The translations under genes were made by a program, and so were the position numbers. This document shows, piece after piece, positions 48,255 to 59,400 of a stretch of DNA of 64,000 bases (the stretch's first letter is position 1; each line of letters opens with the position of its first letter). The stretch is from positions 821,391 to 885,390 of the forward strand of contig JANPWX010000097.1 in the NCBI GenBank assembly GCA_024734555.1, read 5' to 3'. Source of the stretch: Trochalopteron elliotii (taxonomy: Eukaryota > Chordata > Aves > Passeriformes > Leiothrichidae). A model generated the notes under the pieces. That model searched no databases and was not told where the DNA came from. It saw only the letters and a program-made list of their open reading frames with translations.

Positions 48255-48600
48255 TTTCTTCTGGGACACAGAGATTGCAGCCTTGCACCTATCCTAGTGC
48301 TTGACTATCCTTATCACCAGAAAGTTTTTCTAATGTCTAAACTAAGTCTCTCTTTCAGCAGCCTAAGCTTATTATTTCTTATCCCACCCTCCACAGAGAT
48401 GAAAAACGTTCTTTTTGCTGGTTCTTAGCAGCAGCCTCTAGGAAAGCATTATCATGTCCTTCCTAGGTCATCTGTTCCCTATGGTAAATAACACCCATCC
48501 TCCTCCTTCTTCTCACAGGCCATGGTTTCTGGATCTCTGACTGTTCACCTTATCACATTTCAATTCCCTTGTTTTGGCACGTGTCTTTATTGAGGCATGA
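48255..48600 (-). mobile_element. ancient CR1/L3-like LINE relic, minus strand
   Basis: The plus strand carries the antisense landmarks of an old amniote CR1/L3. AGAAAGTTTTTCTAATGTCT is followed by AAACTAAGTCTCTCTTTCAG, then TTATTTCTTATCCCACCCTC, then a GCATTATCATGTCC piece near 48446-48459 and a CTTCTTCTCACAGGCC piece near 48507-48522. The order is collinear with other copies. No open frame remains. It is one of three such deep relics in the window, all in the same orientation. Confidence 0.65.
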
Positions 48601-51068
48601 AAGTGGACCCAGCTGTTTCTTTGGGGAGGACATCAAGCCTGGAGCGGTGCTGCAGGGAGGAGCTGGACCATTTCTCACATCCTACTAACACAGCCACTGC
48701 AGAACCCCATCCTGTGCCCGAGGGCTCTTTTGCCTGTTTGCCCAGCCCTTTGTACATTACTGCTGCCCTCCCAGTCAGTCCCTCCCACATTCTCCCACCT
48801 AAGGGCAGCATTTGGCACTGACCCCCCACGCTGATGCCTTTGTGTGGATCAAGACCCCACACCTGGGTACACAGCTGTCCCACACCTTGACTGGGAGACC
48901 TTTGGAGTTCAAGGTGACCCCTGGGGATGACACAATGCAGAAGACATGTGTTGCAGGGATCTGTCTGGGCACAATCACTTTATTATTAAAAGCACTTGAA
49001 AAATACTGGAGGCCTTGACATCTCCCTATATCTTATATTGCTTGCACATGGTCAGTGCTACAGGATAAAATGTATTGCTTCTCTCCCATGAGACATGATT
49101 TCAAATAATGTCCAGTAACTTGATTTTCTTACAACAACCTGTACCTGGGACTGGTGTCTCTTTGGCCATATCTTCAGTCGTGAAGTTATAGCTCACATTT
49201 CAGCCAAGTTTGTTCCACCTCTGCATGGGGACTCAGCTGGTAGTTATGAGCACTGTACTTGATGTCTTTGGATTGGTATAACCACTTTTTAGGGATAATC
49301 CTCCAATGTACCCTGCAATTTTTTGTGGTCCAGCCTGTCTGGATTGTACTATAATCACAGTTCTTGCATGTCCTGGACATGTTTCCAATATGCCATTAGA
49401 GCTGGAATTCACTGATGAGTACCAACATATTGCACTCTTCACAATAATACAATATGTTTGTAATTTTTTTGCTTCATGCACAGTGACCTTAAAAACATGT
49501 TAAAATAGCATTTTTATTATCTTAGTGATGGTGTTGGCAATATCATAAACCTATCATTCTTTCTTTCCTGCACTGGTCAAATCTGCCCAACCCACTGATG
49601 TCTGACACACTTTGCAGTTTATAAAAGTGAGGCACTATGAAGATTTACTCACATGTCCCTTAAATGAGGTAAGCTGGTTTTGGCAGTCAGTGGTTTTCAC
49701 CTCTGTCTGACCAGCTTTCATCAGTAAGTGCTCCGTGCTTGCCTCACACTGTGGAGCACATGCTGTACTTGGCACTCCTTGCTACTACTGTAGGATGCAG
49801 ATCTCCCTGGGCAGTTGATGAGTCACTTTGGTAGTACTTCTCCCTGCTCCTGTAGCTCCCAGATGTCAGCAGATCCTCCCAGTAGAGTGATATTTGGAGT
49901 TTCTGACAAATCTGAAGGACTTAAGTGGGGACCTGTTATTACTGTCCATTGCCGGGACATCAAACTGACACGATCTTATTCCTACACAAACACAGAGCCT
50001 GCAACCTAATGCCAAGGATTAAAGGAAATCCTGGAAAATTCATGTGCTAGTGCTGTCTTGGCATTTTCTTCTTGTTACTCCCTAAAGCCTTCTCTCCTCA
50101 TCCTCCCACTCCTTCTTCAAAGAGGGCAGGGCAGAGATGAGGAAGATCCGGCCAACAGGTTGAAATATCTCTATGAAAGGCACCTGATAAACTTTATTCA
50201 GTTAAGCAGAAAAACTTGTCACTCATGGAAGGAGCATTGATGAGATCCATCTGTGTGCAGCTCTTTATAATTAATTATTTGTTCGGTTTGTTTATTTTGA
50301 TTATTGCCAGGAAGATCATAGATCTGATGCATGGGTAACAGGGAGAGAGAATGGAGGAGGTATTTGGTTTTAGATAGGGCTGCCTGGAGGATACAGGTTG
50401 CCAGTTTCATGATTTTATGGAGATATTGAGACTGAACTGGCTGAGATAGCAGCTGGATTACCTTGAATTAAAACCATCTCATCAACAGTTGTATTTTGCA
50501 AGCCTGTCAATTGCTCAGGCTTGTCAAATTACATCAGGTCATTTTTATTAGCTTGATGGCTGGAGAGCAATCTCAGCCATTAGAAAAGATGGTTAAAACT
50601 ACATTAAATGATTTGTATGTAACATAACATTGCTGTTGGGTTGCCAGCAACTGAAACACTCTCTGACATTGCCTCCAGTGTATCACTTCCTGCTGAGTAG
50701 CAACTTTTAATATAAAATAGAAGCCATTAGCAATGCTATATGGTAAAGTGCTCAGAAACTGGCCTTACTCATATTTTGTTTGGCTGCCAATAGCTTTAAT
50801 CACAGTTACCTTTTCTGAGTCATCAGTGTGACTAATACCCTTGTGAGGCCACCTAGAACAGACCTTTTCTGAAACTACTTGTCCTCTTCCCATAGAGCTA
50901 CCTCTGATCCATAAACACAGCTTTGGCAAATCCCTTTGGTTTTCCATTGTATCAGTCTACATTGGAGAATTAAATCAAGTAAGTAAAAACATTGGTATGT
51001 TTCCTTGGGGACATCATTAAGTGTTCTGCTGAAAGGAGAAGTGCTTGTCATTTCTGATGCAAAATAAA
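48601..51068. other. non-coding block, no recognised gene
   Basis: Frames of up to 98 codons occur on both strands around 48587-49018, where GC is higher. None matches a family. No repeat was recognised. Confidence 0.55.
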
Positions 51069-51150
51069 ATTAGTTAAGTGACTCGCCCAAACTCCCATTT
51101 TGAAACAGTGTCAGAGCTAGGATTAGGCTCAATCACCTGAATCCCAATAA
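51069..51150 (-). repeat. MIR/L2-like ancient repeat fragment, minus strand
   Basis: The plus strand reads TTAGTTAAGTGACTCGCCCA, a degenerate spacer, then AGTGTCAGAGCTAGGATTAG and later CACCTGAATCCCAA. This is the classic antisense order of the shared 3' core of MIR and L2 elements. The fragment is short, so the choice between the two families is open. Confidence 0.6.
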
Positions 51151-52895
51151 CAAGATTTATTCACTAAAAATAAAAAATCTCAGCTTCTCTAAACCCATCA
51201 CATTGGATTTTCAGATTCAGTCTAATTGGGACTATTGACATATCATTTCAAATATTCCACTCTATTTATACCTCCCTCTGCCAGTACACCTCTATTACCA
51301 CGTTTCTGCCTGTATGGACCATGTGTTAATTGTCAAAAACCTTTTAATTCAGCAGAATTGCAGCTTATTTGTAGGTATGGCAAGGAGAAGAGTTATATTG
51401 TGTTACTAGACATGGACTTTTTCTTCGGAGTCAAGAAGATTATTCAGAGTCAGAGTCATGATCCTTTCTGTCCTTGGTGCAGAATATAGTAGAAGCCTTT
51501 CCCCACAAGCAGCTTAAGGATATTTTAGGGAACATTATTTCCCACGGGATTCAGTTTTTCTAGGAGGTGAGTTTTGTATGTTAAACCCTTGGCAGCCCAG
51601 CAGATCTTGTTGTAGATAGTCAAGGTATTTGTGTACTGTGAGTAGTTTGATAATTTCTGATAGTAAGCTAGAGATTTTTTTTAAATTTTTAAAATTAATT
51701 ATGGTGAAAAGCTATCAATGAGCACTGTGGCCTCACATGTCTAGTTGCCTTGATACAAAATTTGCTCACATCTGTGTGCAGCTGTGCATTACTACAGCTT
51801 TTGAAGACCCATTCTTGTATGTGTAACAGCATTGTTTTACAAGCATCAATCTTAATGGGAATATTGTGTTAAACATCTTTCTCCACACCTTTGTGTGGGT
51901 GCCAGCCAGTGCAACCTTGGGATTACTAAGGCTATGTTAGGCTGTGTTCTGCTGTTAATCTAGCACAGTGATGCTGATATGTGTTGCATTGGCTCATGGC
52001 CTCACAAAATCAGATGGGCAAGCAACACTGAGTCAGGGGCTGCAGGAAGGTGAGGACCAGGAGGAAGTGGGAGAGGGAGGCAGTCACAGGGGAAGGGATT
52101 TCCATGCTCGTAACAATGGTTAAAGCTTCCCCATTTTGCTGCTTTGTGGACACACACTAGAGCTGTTACATCTTATTTTGTTTCAATATTCAAGTGATGA
52201 AGGCACTGGATACTTTGGGTGGCATCCATCATGGGCAGGCAGTGTAGCCTGAGGCCTCTGTGGTGCTTCTGCTGTGTAAGCTAACATAGCATGCATCAAC
52301 ATTCTCTAATTTAATACTTATTAAAGGATTCCTTAATATTGTCTGATATAAACATGCATGTCGCTGTGTATATACACGTGTTTATACAGATGACACTTTG
52401 AGAAGCTGTATGTCTTCAATAGTCCTTCACAATACAAAACTGTAGACATACTTGTCTCTAATTAAATAGTTTCTGATCTAGGATTACATATTTTTAACTT
52501 CTATTTAATGAGATTTCTCTAGTAAGATCTGGAAATAGCTTTTTTTTCTTTTTTTCTTTGTGTTTTAAGTAACGTTTATGCTTCCATATGGATTACGTGA
52601 CTCAGCCTTTATCATTTATAGATTACAAAGTTACAATTAAAGACCTAGATAAGACTAACAAGTTGAGCGTGGCAGACAGAAGCACAATTTTCTTTTCTCA
52701 AATGAAATTCTAACTAATTTTTAAATATGCAAAAACGCATAAATTCACAGTGCAATATTGATTACAAAGAGTTAATTCGTATAATGAGCCAATTCTGAGA
52801 AATTCTGCAATGCCTAAAAAAGGAAGATTGCCTGGCTCAGTGTAGTCATGTCCTTCTGCATTCTCTGCTCCATTATGCCATGAAAACTGCATTAT
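51151..52895. other. non-coding block, AT-rich
   Basis: No exon or repeat was recognised. T-rich tracts lie at about 51676-51690 and 52541-52560. Frames are under about 90 codons except those running into the LTR-like block. Confidence 0.55.
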
Positions 52896-52898
52896 TCT

Positions 52899-53426
52899 TG
52901 TTAGAGATTGTAGGAGAAGGCAATACAGGTGACCTTGTCCCTGACAAGTAACAGCTGTGTTAATTACCCAACACAGCCTTGCCCCTGAGGAGTCACAGCT
53001 GTATCCAATAAAGATAAGTGTGATAAAAGGGAGTGGGCTGGCTGGTGTGGGGGGAATCATCATGGAGGGTAATAAAGGGGGAAGAAGGAAGCAGAGGCTT
53101 ATGAAGAAGAATTCTGGGGAGAATTCCTGCTGTGAGGTCAGTCTGGGTCTGCAGTTAGAGCCTGTTGTTGGAACCTCCAGTCACAGTCTAGCTGGGTAAA
53201 AGCCTGCATTCAGAGTCTGCAAACTAATACCTGCAGCCCTAGTTGAGCAGGAAATAACCAGCAGTCAGAGGCTGCAAGGGAAACCTACAGTTGGAGCTTG
53301 CTGCAGCTAGAGGCTGTGAATGGTTGGAGTCAGGATGGCTGAACTGTAAAGAGGAATAAGCCAGGACCCTTTTCATGCTGTGATCAACAAGCAGTCTGTG
53401 TCTTGGTTTGTGTCTACCCTCTAACA
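52899..53426 (+). mobile_element. LTR-like element with internal degenerate repeats, plus strand
   Basis: The ends are TGTTAGAG (52899-52906) and CTCTAACA (53419-53426), a perfect inverted repeat with TG...CA termini. The inverted match extends outward to 11 bases (52896-52906 and 53419-53429). A CCAAT motif (53004-53008) precedes a TATA-like GATAAAAG (53022-53029), as in an LTR promoter. An AATAAG variant polyadenylation motif lies at 53355-53360, followed by a T/G-rich end before CTCTAACA, as in U5. No clear direct target duplication is seen (left ATTCT, right AGAGG), nor a primer-binding site or polypurine tract, so it is best read as an old solo LTR. The extended inverted repeat leaves a non-autonomous DNA transposon as an alternative. 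It has no coding content. Confidence 0.55.
53151..53318 (+). repeat. six degenerate copies of a 15-base motif inside the LTR-like element
   Basis: Variants of GCAGTYAGAGNCTG recur with irregular spacing at about 53151, 53177, 53206, 53261, 53287 and 53303. Examples are GCAGTTAGAGCCTG, GCATTCAGAGTCTG, GCAGTCAGAGGCTG and GCAGCTAGAGGCTG. Spacings range from about 16 to 55 bases, so this is a decayed or gapped minisatellite rather than a clean tandem array. It lies downstream of the TATA-like site, in what would be the transcribed part of the LTR. Confidence 0.7.
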
Positions 53427-53429
53427 AGA

Positions 53430-56400
53430 GGGCTGATGCAATAAGAGATGCTAAATGATTTTTTTAAGGACTAATTCTTTAAAGCAGAAGATTTTTTGAC
53501 TGCAGTTTTTTCTGGATCCTTATACATTGTTTATGTAGTTGTCATTCATCAATTTTGTGTTTTCTGCTCATGGTGGATAAGGTTGACCCAGCCCTGTTTT
53601 AATATTATTTATAATTAAAATGTGCTGTTCTTTGGTAGAAGAATATGTTTTCACAATAGTCATCTAAGGTATGCTTTTCACTTTTATCTTAGGCTTTCAG
53701 TACCTGAAGTCTAGTGATTCTGACCAGCCAATTACTCTTCAGTGCAGAATGAAAGGAGGAGAAAGGGTGTGCTGTGACTGCAGACAGAGGTACACTTCTG
53801 CTAGCCTACTTGGCCTTTGTGTGTTTGGTGGAACTAAGATGCTTGGAGATTTGCAAATTTTTTGTTCTCTTGCTTTTGTTAGATGCAACCTTATCTCAGC
53901 AGCTGCTCTCAGAATCCACACCAAACCTTACTAAGTGACTGAGCCTTGCTTGTTTGTTTATTTATCCATTTATTTATTTTTCAGTGAGTACAGATTAGGC
54001 AGGGAGAAGGAAAACTCAGAGGAAAAGCTGGTGGAAATTCCTGTAGTAGAGAAGGTTTTGTGGTGTGCAAATCTTTGAATTTCTACATGCTCTGGCTTTG
54101 GCTCCCCAGAACCACAAAAAGCTCTAACTTAATTTATGGGAAGGGGTACTACAGAAGAGGAAAAAAAACTTTGGGAAAATGTATGTTTGTGACCCTCCAT
54201 GCTGCCAATTAGAGGTCAGTGTTCTGCTCTTCATGACAGTGCAGGTTTCTCTCCTCAGGCCTCCTGAGTGCTGTGGATCATCCATGTGAGATGGTAGTTT
54301 CAAGAACTTCTGAAGTTTGACTGCAAATTTCATGTTCTTTCTCCTTCAGATGAGCATGTATTTATGCAGGTTGCTTCAAATTACTTTCCATTGATCCAGG
54401 TATTTCATACTTGGCTCTTTCATACTCAGGCTAAAATATAAAAAGGTCACATACAATAATTAAAAATATATTCTTCTTGTGAAAACTGAAGGAGAAGTGT
54501 AAGCCTTAATTAAGTTAGAAAAAAATGTAAAAAGCATAACTTTCTTATTCAACAGCTTTTCCTTGAATATACTTTGCTTTAGGCACATGCACTTAAAGAT
54601 ACTGTAATGCAATTTTTTGCTTTTTAAAACAATTATTAGATATATTACAAATTCTTTGTCTCTGTGTGCAATCAGCAGAGCTTTCACTTTGTTTATATTT
54701 GTAAAGTCTTTATTGCTGTTAATGATGTGAACATGGAGCAATTGTGGTAAGAAATTTAAAAATTGCTGTGATCTAAAGCAGGTGACAGATGTTTAATAAA
54801 ATGCATATACATGGGTCAAGATAGGTCAGTATAAAGATTTTAACAGAGGGATGGCTATTATGTATATGTTTAAAAGGAAGTTCTCAGGTACTTGGTGTGC
54901 TTTTTAATTTTTTAATGTAACTATATACAACCTGTCTCCAGGAAGTGGATGGTCTTAGATTATGCAGGGCCTCAGACGAGCACTCTGGAGTATTTTAAAC
55001 CAAAATATGCTAAATTTACTACTCTTTGCTCCCTCCTAACCCCCCCTGAGGCCATGATTCATACCTTTGACAGCCTCCAAACACACACCTCATTTCTGCA
55101 AAACCCAATCCCAGACCTCATCTAGCCCTCTTCCTTGTCTGCCCAGTTTCAAAAGCAGGATGGTAATGCCTGCGCCTGCACATTTTGTTTTAAAAGGTCT
55201 TATCTATTTGCTTTGCTCTCAATTTCTGTTGGAAAATGGAAAGACTCACCTCACACATGAAGGTAGTTGCTGAAATTCAGCTGAGGGGAATTTCTGAAAG
55301 CATCACTTCTTCCTTACCTATGACCCAGGGGCAGCTGTATTCTTTTGCTTATCTAGGAGTTGACTGGAAAGAATCTGTTGCTTTTACAGCTGTCAAGTGC
55401 ATCTGACAATATTTGACCTTGTATCCATGTGCATGCTGCAGAAGGCTGCAGAAGGCAGATGCCTCATCCTGTTGTTTTCCTGATCTGATTCCCAGGAGGT
55501 TAAAGAGAATGAAATAAAATGTAGAAAAACTTTAGCATCGGGGATTTCAATGTTGTTAAGGAGTCTAATACATTGTAATTGTTCAAGCCTTTGATGTTTT
55601 CTTGTGGGCCTGTTTCTCCCTCACTATGATCAAGTTCGTGGTGAAGTCTAGATAAATATGACATTCAATCCAAGCCTCTTCTTGCTGCTATGGTGACACG
55701 CCTTGTTGAGTGTGTCTACTTCACTTTGGTCTGCAAAGCATGATAAGTTCAACATGCTTATGCCAGATCTTCCTAGCTCCTGCCTTTGTTATTAGTAGCT
55801 TAACATGCTTGTAAGTATAATAATTGCCAACTTAACACATTTGTCTTCATTAAAGCCCTTCACCAGACCTCAGTTAATCAAGCTGTCATTGTGGGTTTGG
55901 GAGGGAAAGGCCTTTTACAATACAGGAAAAATAGTGAAATTGAGGGACAGAGACACTATAAACTTACATCTTCTGAGGTGTCCAGGTACCTAAGATCTGG
56001 TTTTGTGTTAGTCTCTCCAGTGGCAAAGCCGTTTAGAAGATTCTGTTCCTCCCTGCAATTCCACTTGAAGTTTGTCTTTCCCCTTAGCAGAAGTGGTTCT
56101 GTGTTTGTGGAGACTTCTGAAAGGCTGATCATCAGCAACATCTTGCAAAGAGGACATCCTGACCCCATCTCCTTATCCAGCCCTTAATGAGGATGGATGC
56201 CAATGGGAATTTTTCATTATAGAGATGGAAACAAAATCAAACTAGGACTTGGGTTTTGCTCATGGTGGTGGGGTGGCAGCCCCTTTCAAAAGAAGCTTTT
56301 GCTCCTTCCTGTGCATATGCAGAGGTACAAATTTCTCACCCTGCCTAAGGTGAAGAAATGTCATGTAAAGTATGTAATCAGCCCTTTTCTAATTTTTGTG

Positions 56401-59400
56401 TTTTTTTTTTTTACCTTTTTTTTTCCCCCAGTCTGCATTTTAAATGACCTCCTCTAATCCATGAATTCACAAATAGCCAACAGGGAGGAGTAGGGATTAG
56501 TTCCTGAGATCAGAGGGAGGGCAAGAGCTTTGCCAATGAAGAATTCATATTTTGCAATAATTTCCATGGAGATTAATGGGATTTCAGTATAGAAAAGCTA
56601 GAGGTATTGTGTGCATATCTGTCTACAGTAGGTCAACATGAATACTAAAACCACTGTGTTCTCCATTTGGTCACAACTTAACAGGCTGAAATGGGGTCTT
56701 GCACTTGATTTGCTGTTTAAGAGTGAAAGTCCCTGTGTCTACAGGAAAACAAGGGCTAAATCCCATGGAGCCAACATGTCACCTACCTGCACCATGGGGT
56801 CCAGGGTGGTGTCAGCTTTATGCACTGTTTTGCATAATTTTATTTCTGCCCTCTCTACATAGGTTTTAATAAAGGACATGTTAATGAGCCCTAAGTGACA
56901 TTTATTATCCAGACAGCATATCATGGCCAGTTAGCCTGATGGATTGGTAGGAACATGTCTTAGCTCTGTACCATTATTCAGTCCTTAATTAGGAATTTTT
57001 CCTTAGTAAGTGCTGAAAATCATGAAAGGTTTTCAGATTTACCTGGTGTTATTTGTAAGGGGCAAGTGCTTCTTCTGCACACTTCAGAGGACAAGTGTTT
57101 CACCAATATCCATGAAGGACTCTGCTCTAATTTCTCATTTAGAAGAATTTAGTGCATAGGGACTGTGTCTGCATGCAGGAGAAGACCCAAGCAGATGTAG
57201 CAGTGCCAGTCCTTTAACTCCTTTAATTTTAAAATGTGTTAGAGGTACTTTATTTCTCCAAGTATGGAAATCAGGACATGTCTATAGTTTACACCTAGAA
57301 CTTAGCTCTAGATGGGTTAACCCTCTTTATAGCCCTAGTCCTTTTTGGTGGACTAGCACACCTCTAGTTGCATGGTCAGAGATTTTCCAAACTGCTGTAA
57401 ATGCTGAGCTCCCTCTTCAAATGGGGTCTGAACAAGATGCTTGTCCTCCCAAAAAACACTGTGGCCATCTCTGGCCAAAATAAAGCTCTGGTGGCACAGA
57501 CAATCACTGCATCAGGAAAAACATCTAAGAGTTTTTCTTTCTGCATGTAGTGTAAGCAAAAGGACTATAACTGCAAACTGTTAGCAACCACTCAGTGCCT
57601 TCTATCAGGTGAAAGAAAATTGTACTTTGATCCTTTGGGAGATGCATTTGGATGTAGCTAGTTATGGAATATTTAAGGGAGCCTTCGGGGGAACTTCTGG
57701 TGAGAGAGTTTACTTTGCAGCCACTACCTGTGGTAGCTGCAAACTGTCATGTTTATTTTTCCTCTCCTGGGGAGATAAAAATGCCTGCTTTCAGTGATGA
57801 TGAGGGCTTGCCCTGTAAAACACCTTTGTCTGTATACTACTGCAGTGTAATATTTTCAGGGAGGCAAAACTGAGCAAATCAGATTTGTTTACAACAAACA
57901 GAACTTGCTCCTCAGAGGCTGCTGTGGTGCAGCTTCCCCAGTTCAAAATGATGCTAATTTCCTCTCACCTAGTTAGCAAGGGGAGGCTGTGTGATTTTAG
58001 ATATGTCACCTGCTGGAAATGACTAGAAGGCTGAAAATATATTCAGTTCCTCAGGGAGTGTTTTTTATCCTTTTAAATGAGTTTTTGTGTGAAGAAGTAT
58101 TTGATAGACTATCCTCAGTGTAAGATAAATAGTTTCCCTGAGTTCGGGACTAATTATCCTCAGGGACACAACAGACTGAAGAGCTAGATGAGCCAGAAAT
58201 AAAATGGTATCTCTTGGCTGTAGTGGGAAGTAGGCATTTACATTCCTACCATACACAATTAGATGACTGTTGAGCTCATTACTGCTGGAGAGAAAGTGGA
58301 TGATTTTCTCCTACAGAGCCTCCACATGTAATAAAGAACATGTGCACTGCAGCAACACCCTCTTTGTTGTGCACAGGTAGATGTACATCACTGGCAGCGC
58401 TTGCTGGCTGTAGGTATTTCAAACTAAACAGCCTCTTAGCATAGTCAAAAGAGAACTTCCTGTGCATGTGGCATTGCACATGCTTTTATTGTTTGCATAA
58501 CATACATATTTAAATCACACATTTCTTACAGAAGGATGAGAGAGCATGCTTTTATTCTTTAGAAATCCAGGAATAAATTTGTCCTGTTTGCCCAGTGCTT
58601 GAGATCTTTTTCTGTTTTCTTTATGTCCTCAGTTTTTCTCAGATATTTTCCATTGACACTTAGCTCACTTTTTGATGCTCCAGGTTGTGACTGGAAACTG
58701 AAGGGTAAATGCATACTGAAATTGTTATTGTGGTTTGGACCAAACCAACCAGAATTATCATGAGAATTTCAAAGAAAAATTAATTTTTGCATCTTAGGGT
58801 TAAGGTGTTTGGTTTTTGTTGCCTCCTAAGCCAAAACTCACCTTAAAGCCAAATGCTGGAGATGAATTTCCTGAGTAAGTACTGCAAGATCTAGCAAAAT
58901 TTGGCAGAATAAAAAGTTCATTTGCTTCTTAAACTCTGGATGAGTATCTGAACTCTGTGCCACATTCCTAAATTAGATCATTCCCTGTGCAAGCCTCGCT
59001 CCAGGAGAAACCCAGCCAGGCCATGCTGTGGGCTGTGCTGGGAGAGGCTCCCACAGGTAGAGTTCCATTTGTGAGGCCACATGGGATGTGTGGGGAGCAC
59101 CAAGACCTTGCAATGGAGAGGAGCAGAGAGAAGGGAGAGGGTGAGAGGCAGAGCACAGGTAGAAGGTGTGCTGTTCAACCTTTTTTGTCAGCATTGCCAT
59201 GTGTCACCTCTCCCACCAGTGGTGTGGTGTGCAGCCAGGAGGTGAGAAAACCCGGAGCGTGGCAGGGCTGGCCCCAGCCAGGAGGGATGGGTGCCATCTC
59301 TGGGCTGGCTGAAGGCACATCTCACTGTGGCTGCTATTTATAGCTGGAGGAGATGAAGTGTGATAGCACTCACAGCCCCCCTTGCTCACCCTAGGTTCTT

